This document shows, one piece after another, positions 39,001 through 49,204 of a stretch of DNA of 64,000 nt. A program made the translations under genes and the position numbers. The notes beneath the pieces were generated by a model that was not told where the DNA came from, searched no databases, and was given only the letters and a program-made list of their open reading frames with translations. The stretch's first letter is position 1. Each line of letters opens with the position of its first letter. Source of the stretch: Distichodus sexfasciatus (Eukaryota > Chordata > Actinopteri > Characiformes > Distichodontidae); assembly GCA_032718565.1 (NCBI GenBank), contig JAVGVS010000021.1, positions 1,184,301 through 1,248,300 of the forward strand, in the 5' to 3' direction.

Positions 39001-42000
39001 TTTCATGTGTGTTAGCGATGCTTCAATCACATTATCACGCTGCTTTATTGCGTTCATGGAGCATATTGCGGGGTATAGTTTAAACTCTTCAGGAGAAATT
39101 ATCTTGTTTTGGTGTACTGAGGAAAAAAAGAATTAGGTCAACTCAATAATGAAACCCAATCTAAGGTGCGTTTGCTGGTAGAATAAAGCCTACTGGGCCC
39201 GATTCACCTCACTGCTGCATTCGTTGCCTAGATACAAAGCTCTGAAAAAGCAATTGTCTGTCAGGTTCTTCAAAAGCACTGGATGTCATGCAGCATGCTG
39301 TTGGTTGTAGTGGTGAGGAACATGGGCATACATTTTCAGACAGGATAAAGAGGTGTTTTATGAAAGTAAAATATCAGAAATGGTGTAAATTATTTGACAA
39401 AGGTCTAAAAAGTAAACTTATAGGGCCAATTTCCCAGTCAAGGATTAAGCCTAGTCTTAGATTAGCTTTGAGATTAAAAGGTAAATCTCCATTGGTACTT
39501 CAATTTAGTCCAAGACTAGTCTTAATCCATAAGCAAGAAACCAGCCCATAGTAGTTTAATAGTGTGTTGGTTTTAAACTGTACATCATGAGCTTATTAAT
39601 CAACTCATTATGACTTTTTAATCTTTCACCAAAGCAGTCAGCAGCTTATGTATAGGTCTTTTAGTAGATGTGCATTCTGCATTCTAGATATATAAAATTA
39701 TATATAAAAATAATATATAAAATATTACTAATGCTCTCAATATATATGTGCTTCCGTTGAAATAAAACAGAGAGTGCACTTTATTAGGCCATTTAGTGAG
39801 AAGAACCTACATTTGCTTGTGCATCTTTTTGTTGTTGTTTTTCCTGTGACCTATTTATTGGACATATGTAACCTCGTTTAAGATGAGATGCTGATGGCTG
39901 TGTCTGAAGTTTAAGGTAACCTGCAACGGATTAAGCAAAATGCAAGTAACAGATATGACTTAGATTATCTACTTACATTTTCAGGAAATTCTATCTTTCC
40001 ATGAGTGTCAAACCGTTAAATGAGTTTACTGAGGTGATGCACAACAAGACATTTAACATTAATGAAAAAACTATATAGAACAATTGTCTGTCAGGTTCAG
40101 AAGCCGTAAGAAGAACAGGAAGAAGAAGAAGGCTGTCTGCACTTTCTATATAGATATATTGTTATATTTCTATTACTTGTAAACCCATACATACATTTTT
40201 TATGCTTTTTAGTTTTGGGCTTGTGTGTATAAATCCAATATAAAATTAGCTTGAAATCATATCTCTGTGAAGTCTTGCCTGGCTTGTCATATTCTAGATT
40301 TAGACAGAAACTAACAGCTCACATGCATATTTGCTCAAACAAAAAACTGTCTCTGTTTGAAAGGTCTTAGCCTTGAGCCACGAAACTGGTCATGATGGAT
40401 GCTCTTTTCGTCTTGCTGAACTTTTTAAGCAACAGCTGAGCCTGACCAGTTTGTTCAAGTTCAATAAATGGCAACAAAAAACAAGTATTTAATTATCAGG
40501 CTTAAATTATCTGTGCCAACTGAATTGCGTGTTAAAGTGAATTGATGCCTTATGATCTATTTTAGGCAATTTTTAACCAACACTGACCAAGGCAAAGCAA
40601 CCAGCTTCTTTTTCTCTAAGATTATGACATACACAGCAGTAGCTGGAATAAAATATAACAAATTGCTCATATGATACTAACTATACTTTCTACCTTTTAA
40701 ACTTGATTAGATGAGTAATGTTTTCATTTCATTTTTTCTTTCAAAAAGTAAAGTTTTAAAAAGAACTTAGTGACAGCACCAACATATTAGCAGCTGTACT
40801 TTAATATCGTCTTAAGCCATCTGTAAAAACGTTCTCATCTTTTAGCTTTGAAGTCATAGAGAAAGAGAGGGAGCAAGAGATTTAGGAAACAGAGAAAGAT
40901 GTAGATGGAGAGAGGATGTCGAAGATGGAGCATAGGCAGGGGGGAGAAAGATAATCAGAGAGGAGCTGGAGGATCAGGAGAGAATGAGATGAGGATGGAG
41001 AGGCAGGGAGAGAAAAAGAGCAAGTCAGGAGGCAAACGTGTCTCACACGCCAGGCAGCACGTGACCCTCATTCTGGTGATGCTCACGTTTTAGCCGAGTG
41101 CTCAGCACCGGGAGGTTGAGTTTTGTTTTGTGCCGCACATGGAGTGCCACCCTCTTCTCACCCGCTGAAACCAAAGAGGGCAACCTCAGGTTTAGAGGGG
41201 TGATGTGCTTCCACGTGAAAGGTGTACTGCCAAGCCATGTGACTGGCTTTCAGACTATTCAATGACTCATCAATATGCTAGCACATTAGACACACGGACA
41301 CATAGACACAAGCTCTGATTAGGTCCTGCGCTACTGCAAATCTGAAAAGGCCATGTAAAATGGAAGTTATATGCAGTCTGGGTTTTAGGGAATTTATACC
41401 AAACATAAAACAACAGAGAATGGTGTCATGAAAATTTTGCTCTAAGGTTTTTCCCCAACATCATTGTTGTGTATATTTTAAACTAAAATAATTTAATTAT
41501 TCTAAGAAATCGATGATCCCATCACAGCTTTTGGAATAAAGTTTTGTGAAAACAAAGGACTGGTTGAGTTTTAGGGCCTTGTGATGAGCTTCTCTGACGT
41601 GATGGCTTCATTGGTCTGCAGCCAAGCCCTACAGCGCTCCAGATAAAAAACCCCATCCTGTTGCTGATGCTGCGAGGCCTCTAACAGAGTATCATAACTT
41701 AAGGGCCGAAGCTAAAACTGTGGTACTGTTTGCTTTTAGGACTTCTGACCACATTTTATTTTGTGTTGTTCCTTTATTAGAATAAACTGCATTATTACCT
41801 GATCATTTCACAAGCTTAATTTTTGTAGAGGACATACTTTATTTATAGAAAAATTATGTCTGATCTTCTGATCCGATCTCAACTGTCCACACACCCCATA
41901 AACTTTGTAAAATCTTTTTAATTATATCATATATCTTTGTGCAGTAGGTGAGAAATACATCACAGAAGTATGTCAGTGCATTGTGTGTATTGATGTATAT

Positions 42001-43228
42001 TGTTGTATATTGCGCTTGCTGACCTTACCAAGAAGCTGCATCTAAAACCACTTACTTTATAATAATTAATACAACTACTTAAGGGATGAGGCGTTCTAGT
42101 ATGGTGTTGCAGGGGCAGCCAGAGTGTTTCAGGATCATGTTCTGGCAGGGATTTGAAATCTGGTAGGAGTGGCCCCCTCTGAGAAAGAGCCCTCAGGATT
42201 GATTACAAGGCTTGAATTAAGCTGACTTTTCAGCGGTTTCAAATGCAGGTGTCTGTTTACTGCTGATTCCTGGTTGTCACACAGTTTCTAAGAACTTCAT
42301 TGTAGTTTTAAAAAATCTTTTTCCTGTTTAGTTAAGGTGGAGTCTCGAATACTTCCTTTAAATAAGTGAAAGCCAATACAGAGATGGTGTACTCTAAAAC
42401 TACCTTCAAAGGAGCATCTGGCTCACTTGGTTAACTTGGGAATTGATGAATGAAAATAAAAACTAATCTTAGAAGCCCTTGTCAGATCACTTGCTGTGCT
42501 TATTATCCACCTGATCATTATTCCACCTTTGCCTTTGCCTGTTCCAAACTCCAAATGAAATGTCAGCACTCTCTTCGGGTTTAGAAATGTTTTGGCTTCT
42601 GTGTGAGGGTAATTCTGAGTTTAGATGTTATGCATGTGCATATTTGACTGCAGCCAGGAAAGTCTCGCTCTTGCAATCCACTGAGGATGTAGAGACGGTA
42701 CTAGGTAGCATAATGAATATAATGTTTTTCCGACTTTAGAACAAAAATGGAAGTATAATGTTATCTCTCTCTCTCCTCAGGCTTGCCCTATGGCTGGGAT
42801 GAAGCCTACACTGCAGATGGTGTTAAATACTACATCAAGTAAGTTGCCCAAATGAGGTATGATGTGACCTCCTGCTTCCCAGCTGCTGCCTTTTAGGGTT
42901 TTACCTCAATATTTATCTTTATCAAATGACTACCTTCCATAAAACAGCACAGAGAAAGTATATGGTATATGGCACAGAGAAAGTATATTTCTAGCTGCAC
43001 CATGCCACAACAGATGCTCTACATTCAGCCTTTTATTTAAAAAACACCATCTGAAAATGGGGAATTATTGTTTATACACTGAGTTTACTTGATGTAATAT
43101 GTGTGTTTGTTCTGTTCAGTCATGTGACGCAGACAACGTCATGGACCCATCCTGTGATGCACTCTCTTGGTCTGTCTGAGCCAGAGCCAAATGACCAAAC
43201 CCAGAACCCTCCAGAGTTCAAGGGCTAG
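21014..43228 (+). CDS. stxbp4: Syntaxin-binding protein 4 (Synip), two PDZ domains, coiled coil and WW (21 coding exons)
   Basis: In mammals this scaffold binds syntaxin-4 and regulates insulin-stimulated GLUT4 vesicle fusion. Start is ATG 21021. Exons end/start at 21014-21087, 21219-21314, 21401-21470, 21722-21796, 23155-23243, 23625-23733, 24568-24700, 24878-24984, 25147-25369, 26375-26456, 27876-27979, 28527-28623, 28964-29076, 29170-29259, 29361-29426, 33238-33414, 34665-34778, 35531-35580, 37338-37480, 42781-42838 and 43120-43228. The coding sum is 2172 bases, exactly 723 codons plus stop, with every junction in phase. PDZ1 is about residues 13-100 and PDZ2 about 172-261 (TGLGL loop at 182-186). 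A Ser/Pro linker follows, then an EF-hand-like helical block (about 375-450), a coiled coil (about 455-600, including MEMDYEEVI) and a C-terminal WW domain with W674, W696 and P699. Human STXBP4 is about 553 residues with one PDZ, equivalent to PDZ2. Confidence 0.95.
21797..23154. other. stxbp4 intron 4
   Basis: Intron of about 1.36 kb. I see no exon or recognisable repeat in it. Confidence 0.6.
23965..24345. repeat. Possible hAT-type remnant in stxbp4 intron 6
   Basis: It begins near CCAGTGGTTCCCAAATGTTT with a C-rich stretch (GGGCCCCCC), and ends in a region with CTACGCCCCCTGCAATAG. This pattern resembles old hAT elements whose ends read 'CAGTGGTTCTCAA'. The right end is too diverged to show a clean inverted repeat. 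Confidence 0.35.
25672..25990 (+). repeat. Dispersed fish repeat 'GGGCAGCATGGTGGTGCAGTG', copy 1
   Basis: The 5' part (GCATGGTGGTGCAGTGGTTA) with a GGTACGATCCC B-box-like motif near 25722 is a tRNA-like head. The body has 'TTCCTCCCACAGTC', 'GGTTAATTGGCAACTCTAA' and 'CGGGAGAGGCTCC', and it ends in GAATGAATCAATGA. This is one of the commonest interspersed repeats in fish genomes. It lies in stxbp4 intron 9. Confidence 0.8.
26457..27875. other. stxbp4 intron 10
   Basis: About 1.4 kb between the Ser/Pro linker exons. I find no exon or recognisable repeat. Open frames inside are short and lack family similarity. Confidence 0.5.
29077..29169 (+). other. stxbp4: stxbp4 intron 13, 93 bp, stop-free and in frame
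   Basis: The borders are TTG|GTATTC and CTGGAG|GCA, both at phase 0. The intron is 93 bases (31 codons) with no stop, so exon 13, the intron and exon 14 form one open frame. If retained, it would add a strongly hydrophobic stretch (VFIVLFVSAVLACI and onwards). Splicing is favoured because the inserted residues have no counterpart in the STXBP4 family and the spliced frame is clean. Confidence 0.7.
29427..33237. other. stxbp4 intron 15
   Basis: An intron of about 3.8 kb within the coiled-coil region. It contains a possible hAT end at about 30950 (CTAGGGCTGGGCAATTAATC), CA- and A-rich stretches, and a purine-rich tract near 33045-33105. I see no additional exon. Confidence 0.55.
34055..34233 (+). 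repeat. Dispersed fish repeat, copy 2, left part (split by SINE)
   Basis: TTAGCACTGTTGCCTGACAG onwards matches the head of the repeat at 25672-25990, through 'TTGATTGGCTACTCTAAATTGACCC'. It breaks off at TTGGTG, where SINE copy C begins, and resumes at 34499. Confidence 0.8.
34234..34498 (+). repeat. tRNA-derived SINE, copy C, nested in an older repeat
   Basis: It has A- and B-box-like blocks (GGTTCGAGTCC near 34288), the shared SINE body, and a duplicated ACAAATAATCAC tail ending in CTCATTCACTCACTC. It is flanked on both sides by TGGTG (34229-34233 and 34499-34503), consistent with a short target duplication. It lies in stxbp4 intron 16. Confidence 0.85.
34499..34600 (+). repeat. Dispersed fish repeat, copy 2, right part
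   Basis: Continues the split repeat with GGTGTGAATGTGG, CCGAGATAGGCTCCGG and the AATTAAGTGGGTCAGATAATG end, matching the 3' part of the copy at 25672-25990. Confidence 0.8.
35581..37337. other. stxbp4 intron 18
   Basis: About 1.75 kb with no exon or named repeat that I recognise. A stretch around 35830-36010 is less AT-rich and could be conserved non-coding DNA, but this cannot be judged from one sequence. Confidence 0.4.
37626..38194. mobile_element. Non-autonomous DNA transposon with CAGTGTTGGG ends
   Basis: The left end CAGTGTTGGG is mirrored by CCCCAACACTG at the right. The 8-bp flanks TCTATAAT (37618-37625) and TATATAAT (38195-38202) agree at 7 of 8 positions, suggesting a hAT-like target duplication. 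Internal subrepeats of 'GAATAC' and 'ATTCTG' occur near both ends. There is no coding capacity. Confidence 0.72.
38389..38503 (+). repeat. tRNA-derived SINE, copy D, 5' part only
   Basis: GCAGTTGGTAGTGTAACAG, a B box GGTTCAAGCCT near 38440, and the 'GGTACCACTGAGGTACTCAT' body match copies B and C. The copy is truncated before the tail. Confidence 0.8.
40856..41032. repeat. Purine-rich (GA) tract
   Basis: About 175 bases dominated by A and G on the plus strand, with repeated GAGAGA and GGAGA units and few pyrimidines. It lies in stxbp4 intron 19. The small open frame over it is low-complexity and not a gene. Confidence 0.7.
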
Positions 43229-45034
43229 ACCCAGACTTCTGACATAATCCCACTTCTTGGTCAAGATCATGCGTTTAGAAACCAGAAGTAAGGAAAAGAT
43301 TAAAAAGAGAATGACGGCATTCGATAATTCAAGGATGATGTATTTCGCAAGCCAGACTCCGATGACTAACATTACGATGTTTTCATTTAACATAAAAAAA
43401 TTGTTATAAAATGACACATTTACCTGATTGATAACTCTTTCACCACTAAAAGAAAGTCTTCAAACAATCCATTTGAGTATTTACAGTACTTTAATTTCAA
43501 CAATGAAAGTGTTGCCATTCCGTGTGGTGATACAAATATTTTTATAGACATCAAAACCTGTTTTTCCATTGCATTGACTCCTGTTATTTATTACATTAGC
43601 CATGTTTTAAGAATATTAAAATTATAGGTATCACTGATCATTCCTTATAAGGGGGCAGATTCAACTCTAGATTCAAGTTTTATTTTGACTTCTTTGAGGT
43701 TTTATCCCATGTCTGGAATTTCCCCTTTTATTGCTCACTGTTTTCATTTTTTCACTACCTTGACCAAAACAATGGTCAGGCCTATTCACCCTTTCCATTC
43801 TTCAGGGAAGTCAACATTTCCAAGTCAACACTTTGAAGTCCAAATACACTCTAACATAAATGGAAAGTTTGAAAGGCCACAGTGATCTTAGCAGATGCCC
43901 TTAATAAGGAGGATTAAGAAGACACGAAGATCCTTAAACATGGTTTATTTAGACTGCATCTTGACATACAGGTGGTACCTTTTAGAGTGGTTGGCAAACT
44001 CTCTTTAACAAATCAGTTGTAAATCTCTTTGTTAACTGCCTCTCAAATCTGCAGCATTGGAACAGGCAGCATTCTGCAATGGTCTACAACGATGTATTAG
44101 CGATCTGTAGCTGTACATACATGTTTCAGTGTTGTGGACTCCGACATTATCAACACAACAAAGCAGTATAACTGTTGTAAACCTTTGTGGTAAGTTTGTA
44201 AGTGTCAAAGAGACGTAGCACACATGTCTAATGCTGCATGTGTGGTTTTAGCTGTCTGCATTTCCAGTAGACATGTAACATCTCAATATTGAACCCTAAG
44301 CCTTATGTATTTTCTGGAAAAAAAAAAATATGTCTAACAAAATTTCTTTTTGCCATTTATAGATTTGCTTGAAGCTTTTATTATGTAAAACTCTGCCTGA
44401 AAATGTAAAGTAGGAAAATATTTTGGTGAGCTAGGCCATTGTGACCACTTGCCTTATATGTTACTTAATGTAGTAAAACTGCCAAGGTTGTCAAGGTTGG
44501 GGGATATGCTGTACTTCTAATGGTGGTGTTTGGTATCTGAGCATTAAAGGCATTTTAATTGTACATTTTAAGACAAAGCCACCTCAGATCTCACTTGTGA
44601 TCCCATCACCTCTTACAGATGCTTGACTGGATAGAGATTTTTTGGGAATTTGAATAGCACGACCACATCCTGAAGCTAATGACAGTAATCAGAGGATCTC
44701 TTGAAACCCTTTTTCAGTGTGCGTCATTTACCCGGGAGCATGGATGCTGGCCTGCGGCTACATAGCCCCGCACAGTTTGATATGCTATGACACAATATTT
44801 CTGTTACCATCATTTAAATATCTGTGGTTTGTGCCACAGTAGACTTTCTGTTCATTTGTACCTGATGGTCTTTGCATCAATAGTCTTGGCTGATCCACAC
44901 CCTGTTGATGGTTTGTATTTTTCCCCCTCCTGTGCCAATATGCACAGGTTTAAGGTGTTTCAGTGGTTTTCAAATTCTTAGATTTCTGTACAACCAAGCA
45001 TTTGTAGGGGCTTCTGTGGCACCATGTAGGTCTT

Positions 45035-45190
45035 ATAAGCCCATTTTCCACTGCATGGTACCAGTTCCATAATTGGAACCGCTGTCATATTTTTCCACTG
45101 TTAAAAGAAATGATGTCATGACAGGGCAGAGTAGTTTCATTGTCTTGTCATCTGGCTCTCACTGGGCTCTTAAGTCAGTGGAAATGCGGG
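45035..45190. repeat. Non-autonomous DNA transposon fragment with TTTTCCACTGCATGGTACC end
   Basis: The left end CCCATTTTCCACTGCATGG and a right-hand CAGTGGAAATGCGG form an imperfect inverted repeat. This resembles a common short fish element. The interior is about 110 bp and non-coding. Confidence 0.5.
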
Positions 45191-45879
45191 GCGGTTCTCA
45201 GCTTAAGTACCTGCAGCAGCAACAGCAAGGGTGCAGCATGTCAGAGCATTTTTTGTCAGCACGCATAAAAGCATCAGCATGAAGGCAGGTGGTTGTAATG
45301 CTTGGCTAATTTGTGTATTTAGTAATATACTGTATATTTAGAAGAAACATATATAGTCTAATAGATTAATAAATAGATGAATTGTTGCCCTGATTTATCT
45401 GGGAATATGTTCTAATTTTGTTGTGATAGTAATAAAATAAACTTGACAAGAACCTATTTTTATTAAAGGCATAGTGTTTCCTGGGTGGCGTGTAGTGCAC
45501 ATTTCAAGGCAACCACTGCTGATCTGAGTTGGTGAACAACTACACAACCCATCTCGACAAACCAGGGAAAGGAGTATTGATTTTTTTCACCGAGTGGTTA
45601 AATATATCCGGTTCCAGGAATTTAAAAACACTCAAAGCACATATGTTTGTTTTTCATCCTTTCTCATAAAACAACATGTAAACATCTCAGAAAAAGACAA
45701 CATCATTAGTCCACTTTATACCCATGAAAATAAACTAAAACGACTAAAATTCACTCAAAGGCTTTGTTTAGTATCTCATCTTTAATTTTAAAAGATAGAG
45801 ATATTAGTAAAATATATTGGAATTACAATTAAGGAATTTAAGGGAGTATGGTAATATAAAGTTAGAAAATTTGGGGTTA

Positions 45880-45990
45880 AAGGTCTTGCCCAAAGCCCAA
45901 TGGTGATAGTTGTGGCAGTAGGATAGAGTCGTATATGAATCTCTTGGTCCGGGGGCAAGTAGCTTACCACTAGGCCGCCAACATTGCATT
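45880..45990 (-). repeat. SINE remnant, minus strand
   Basis: On the minus strand it begins GGCGGCCTAGTGGTAAGC, an A-box-like tRNA head, and continues with GCCCCCGGACCAAGAGATTC. Only a tail-like piece with GCTTTGGGCAAGACC follows. It is diverged and truncated. Confidence 0.5.
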
Positions 45991-46609
45991 TGGGCATTTA
46001 AAAGTAAAAGCAGCAGTAAAATTAACATATCAACAAATCATGGCAGTAAAAATTAATTATGTTGATCTTGTTTGTGTCAACTGTAACCACCCTTACCATT
46101 TGGAATTCATTTTAACTTCACTTTGCAAGCAGTATAAACATTTTAGTGGCAAATATATTGTAATCTACAGGTTTCTGCAATGCTTTTATTCTCCATATAG
46201 TGAATACTTAAGCAATAATAATTATTTTACCAGATATTAAAACATACCTCGGAACACCTCATCTCATTATTTATATCGTAAGTATAAAATGTAAATGTAT
46301 CTATAAATCTGTGTCCTACTGCTCAGACACATGTTGCTACATGTGGCTCGCCGTGTTCCAGCTCAGAGAGGGCGTGGCTTGTCGTGGCCTACTTTTTGCT
46401 ATTGCTTTGGCAACCGGTTGTCAAGGAAACTTTAAAACAGGAACAACAAAAACGTTTCGCAAGTGTCACAAATGGATATGTGGGAAAGAAAGAACCTTTT
46501 TTCAATACTGGGACTTTCGAATGCAGTAAGGGAAGTTAGTAGGTTAATAGCACGATCCGCGTTTGGACGGTAAAAACACAATGAAGCTGATGTTGCGTTT
46601 CGCTTTGGA

Positions 46610-46740
46610 GAACCGGGCTGACGCGTGAGGTTCAACGTGACCGGCGGGCGGCCGCCGCGCGGCTCCGCCGCCTGTAATTGGACAAAAGTAGGTCAAGCCG
46701 CTTCGGTCACGTGACTCCTCCTCCCGTTTCCCCCGCCCAC
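46610..46740. promoter_or_regulatory. GC-rich block with E-box and CCAAT motif upstream of hlf
   Basis: This is a short CpG-rich island (GGCGGGCGGCCGCCGCGCGG near 46640) with ATTGG, an inverted CCAAT box, at about 46676. The palindrome GTCACGTGAC is centred on CACGTG at 46708-46713, and a CCCGCCC GC box is near 46732. It lies about 0.8 kb upstream of the hlf ATG and looks like a promoter or proximal enhancer bound by USF/TFE/CLOCK-type bHLH factors. The target gene is inferred from position only. Confidence 0.5.
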
Positions 46741-47329
46741 TTAGTGAGTTTGCAAACGCAAATGTCGTAAGTATGCAGCTTAGGATACAAATTTTTATGT
46801 AAACAAAAATATATATATTCCAAAAAATAGGAATAAACATTGCTACAATTCACACATTATATTCATATATACTTCCCCTGCTTTGCGAAGATTTTTGCCT
46901 CACGACGTCCGTAGTCCTTTACCATATATAAAGGAGAGGACGCATACTTCATGTACTATGTTACTTTGTGTAGACTTTAGCCTTGCATTGTCCATGCCCA
47001 AAAACTTAACGTGTAATTAATAACTTAAACACCCATGTCGCATTAACCCCAGTCTAAAAAATCACAAAACGCATTTTCTACAGACACGTTTCCTTATTTT
47101 GCCCCCAATCCTTTAAAGTGGACAAATTTCGATTTCCCCCCCTCGTCCTACTTACTACTGGTCCCATTTAATATTGGTTTATGTCTATACATCTATGACA
47201 AATGCAATTTCTTTCAGACGTAAAAAGTTTATTGGATCCTGCTATTTCTTACATTTGTTGCCGATTTGTCAGTCTCTTAGTTTTCATGCAGTTGGAAAGT
47301 CTGTCAATTCGGTCCAGCCTCTAGTGCGC

Positions 47330-47337
47330 TGACGTCA
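47330..47337. promoter_or_regulatory. CRE (TGACGTCA) in the hlf promoter
   Basis: A perfect cAMP response element palindrome about 205 bases upstream of the hlf ATG. A TATA-like TTTATATAG follows at 47468-47476. CREB/ATF binding is inferred from the motif. Confidence 0.6.
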
Positions 47338-47542
47338 CGCTCCTCCGTCTTCACACATGGAACTGATCGTCTCCCTCCCGCTCCACACGCCGTGCACTCC
47401 AGCTCCCTGTGGCACACAGCAGCAGCTCTATTGCTTCTAGTTTTATTAACACACTCCATTGCTGGCATTTATATAGCCGAGCACAGTCTTTATTTTTGAT
47501 ATATCTTACTTTTTTTTAAATTACGCGCGGAATACCACGGAG

Positions 47543-49128
47543 ATGTCCAGACCTCTCGCCCTGAACCCAACTTTTCTACCTCCTCAAACTCACGGCGTCC
47601 TCAAATCTCTTCTGGAAAAACCGATGAAACTGCCATTACACCATGATGAAGGTAAATACATCATTAGATGAACATCATATAGTTGGTTTGTCATATGGCG
47701 AGTAATAAACTGTCAGTTGAGTGTACTCGCAAATAGAGAGCAAACATAATTTTGTATTTGTTTTGCCTCACTGTTAATCTCTCTTTAATATATATCTTGC
47801 CCAATTAATTATTGCTTTGTTACTAGTTCTTGGCAAAGTGGACTTATGCATTTGTACACCTACTCTCAAGGGTATAATTCCCTGGCAAACAGAAAAGAGT
47901 AAATCTGCAGATAAATGAATGTTGCCAGGACAATATGAGGATCTAAATCAATTGCTACACTAGAAATAAATAACTTCAAGTTGTACCTAAGTTTGCTTTA
48001 TGTTCTGCAACAGCTTTTAGCAAGGAGAGAGAAAAGGAGAAAAAGTTGGAGGAAGACAGGAATGTCCCACAGTCCGCTTTCCTGGGCCCAACACTTTGGG
48101 ATAAAACATTGCCTTATGATGGGGATAATTTCCAGCTGGAGTACATGGACCTTGAAGAGTTCCTGTCTGAAAATGGCATCCCTTCGAGTCCATCACAACA
48201 TGACCAAAGTCACCATCAACCACAGCCCCAGCCTCCCCTACAGCAAGCCCCGGTCTCAGTTATGGACCTCAGTAACCGAGCCACCACCTCCATCCACACT
48301 GCCATGATCCCACAAAATTGCCTCCAGAGCCCTGGCAGACCTGCAGGTAAAATCATCTCACTGCTGCACACAATGACATTTTTATAGCAAGTCTTTTGAA
48401 AAGAAACAAATACCTCTTTACAAATCCTTTAAGCTGATGTATGGGTTTGTCCTAAGGGTTGGGCAACATTGAAACTAGTAAGTATCTAAAGATGTGTAAC
48501 AGGTGACCTCTGTGTTATCCAAATAGCCTTTAGATTTGTCATTTGGAATTAAAGTTTGTACTGCCCATCTACAAAAACAAGAAATTAGTGGTAAAGCTGT
48601 AGGGAAATCAAGTATTTGCATCTAAAAGCAATATCTTGTCATTTTTTAAATATAAAATATGAACCTATGTTTGATGTAGCAAGAGTTTTTCTAATTTCCA
48701 TGAACAAATCAATAAAGTCATCCACATATGAAACACAAACATTCAGGCAAGGCATACAGAGATCAGAAATTCATAACTGATCTCAGAGCTGTCACTGAGC
48801 GTGTTCGAAAACGTGACAGGCCGGCAGACTTCATACGTTACGTCTATTAAAGGGAAACTCTAGCAGGTATTTGAATTGTATTTCTTTATAGTGTGTTTCC
48901 CCAAAATAAAGTTTTTTCCTCCAAATTTGTTTTTCAAAAAAAAGATGAAGAAGGAGGTTCTGGTGTGTATTTCTGCGCACCAGTCGGACTGCCCCACGTC
49001 ACGTTTGTCGCGCGCTACGCCGCCTCCTCGCGCGCGCTCGGTCACATTGACAGAGGCGTGCGCGCGGATCAGCCAAAGCCACAACGAGAGAACACGCGCG
49101 CCACACACACACTTTTAGGCACGCACGT

Positions 49129-49204
<76 letters not shown>

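Larger units (their letters stand above)
37481..42780. other. stxbp4 intron 19, the largest intron
   Basis: About 5.3 kb just before the WW-domain exons. It holds a CAGTGTTGGG-ended DNA transposon (37626-38194), a SINE fragment (38389-38503), a possible conserved block near 38750-39120, and a purine-rich tract (40856-41032). No exon is seen. Confidence 0.6.
43229..47542. other. Intergenic region between stxbp4 and hlf, with 3' UTR and promoter parts
   Basis: The first part is the stxbp4 3' UTR; candidate poly(A) signals ATTAAA occur at 43615 and 44543. Repeats lie at about 45035-45190 and 45880-45990. A GC-rich block with CCAAT and E-box motifs is at about 46610-46740, and hlf promoter elements are at about 47330-47480. 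No exon of another gene is seen. Confidence 0.5.

Noticed and set aside
40905..41093. Glu/Gly/Arg-rich open frame
   Set aside because: It is a translation of a purine-rich simple-sequence tract.
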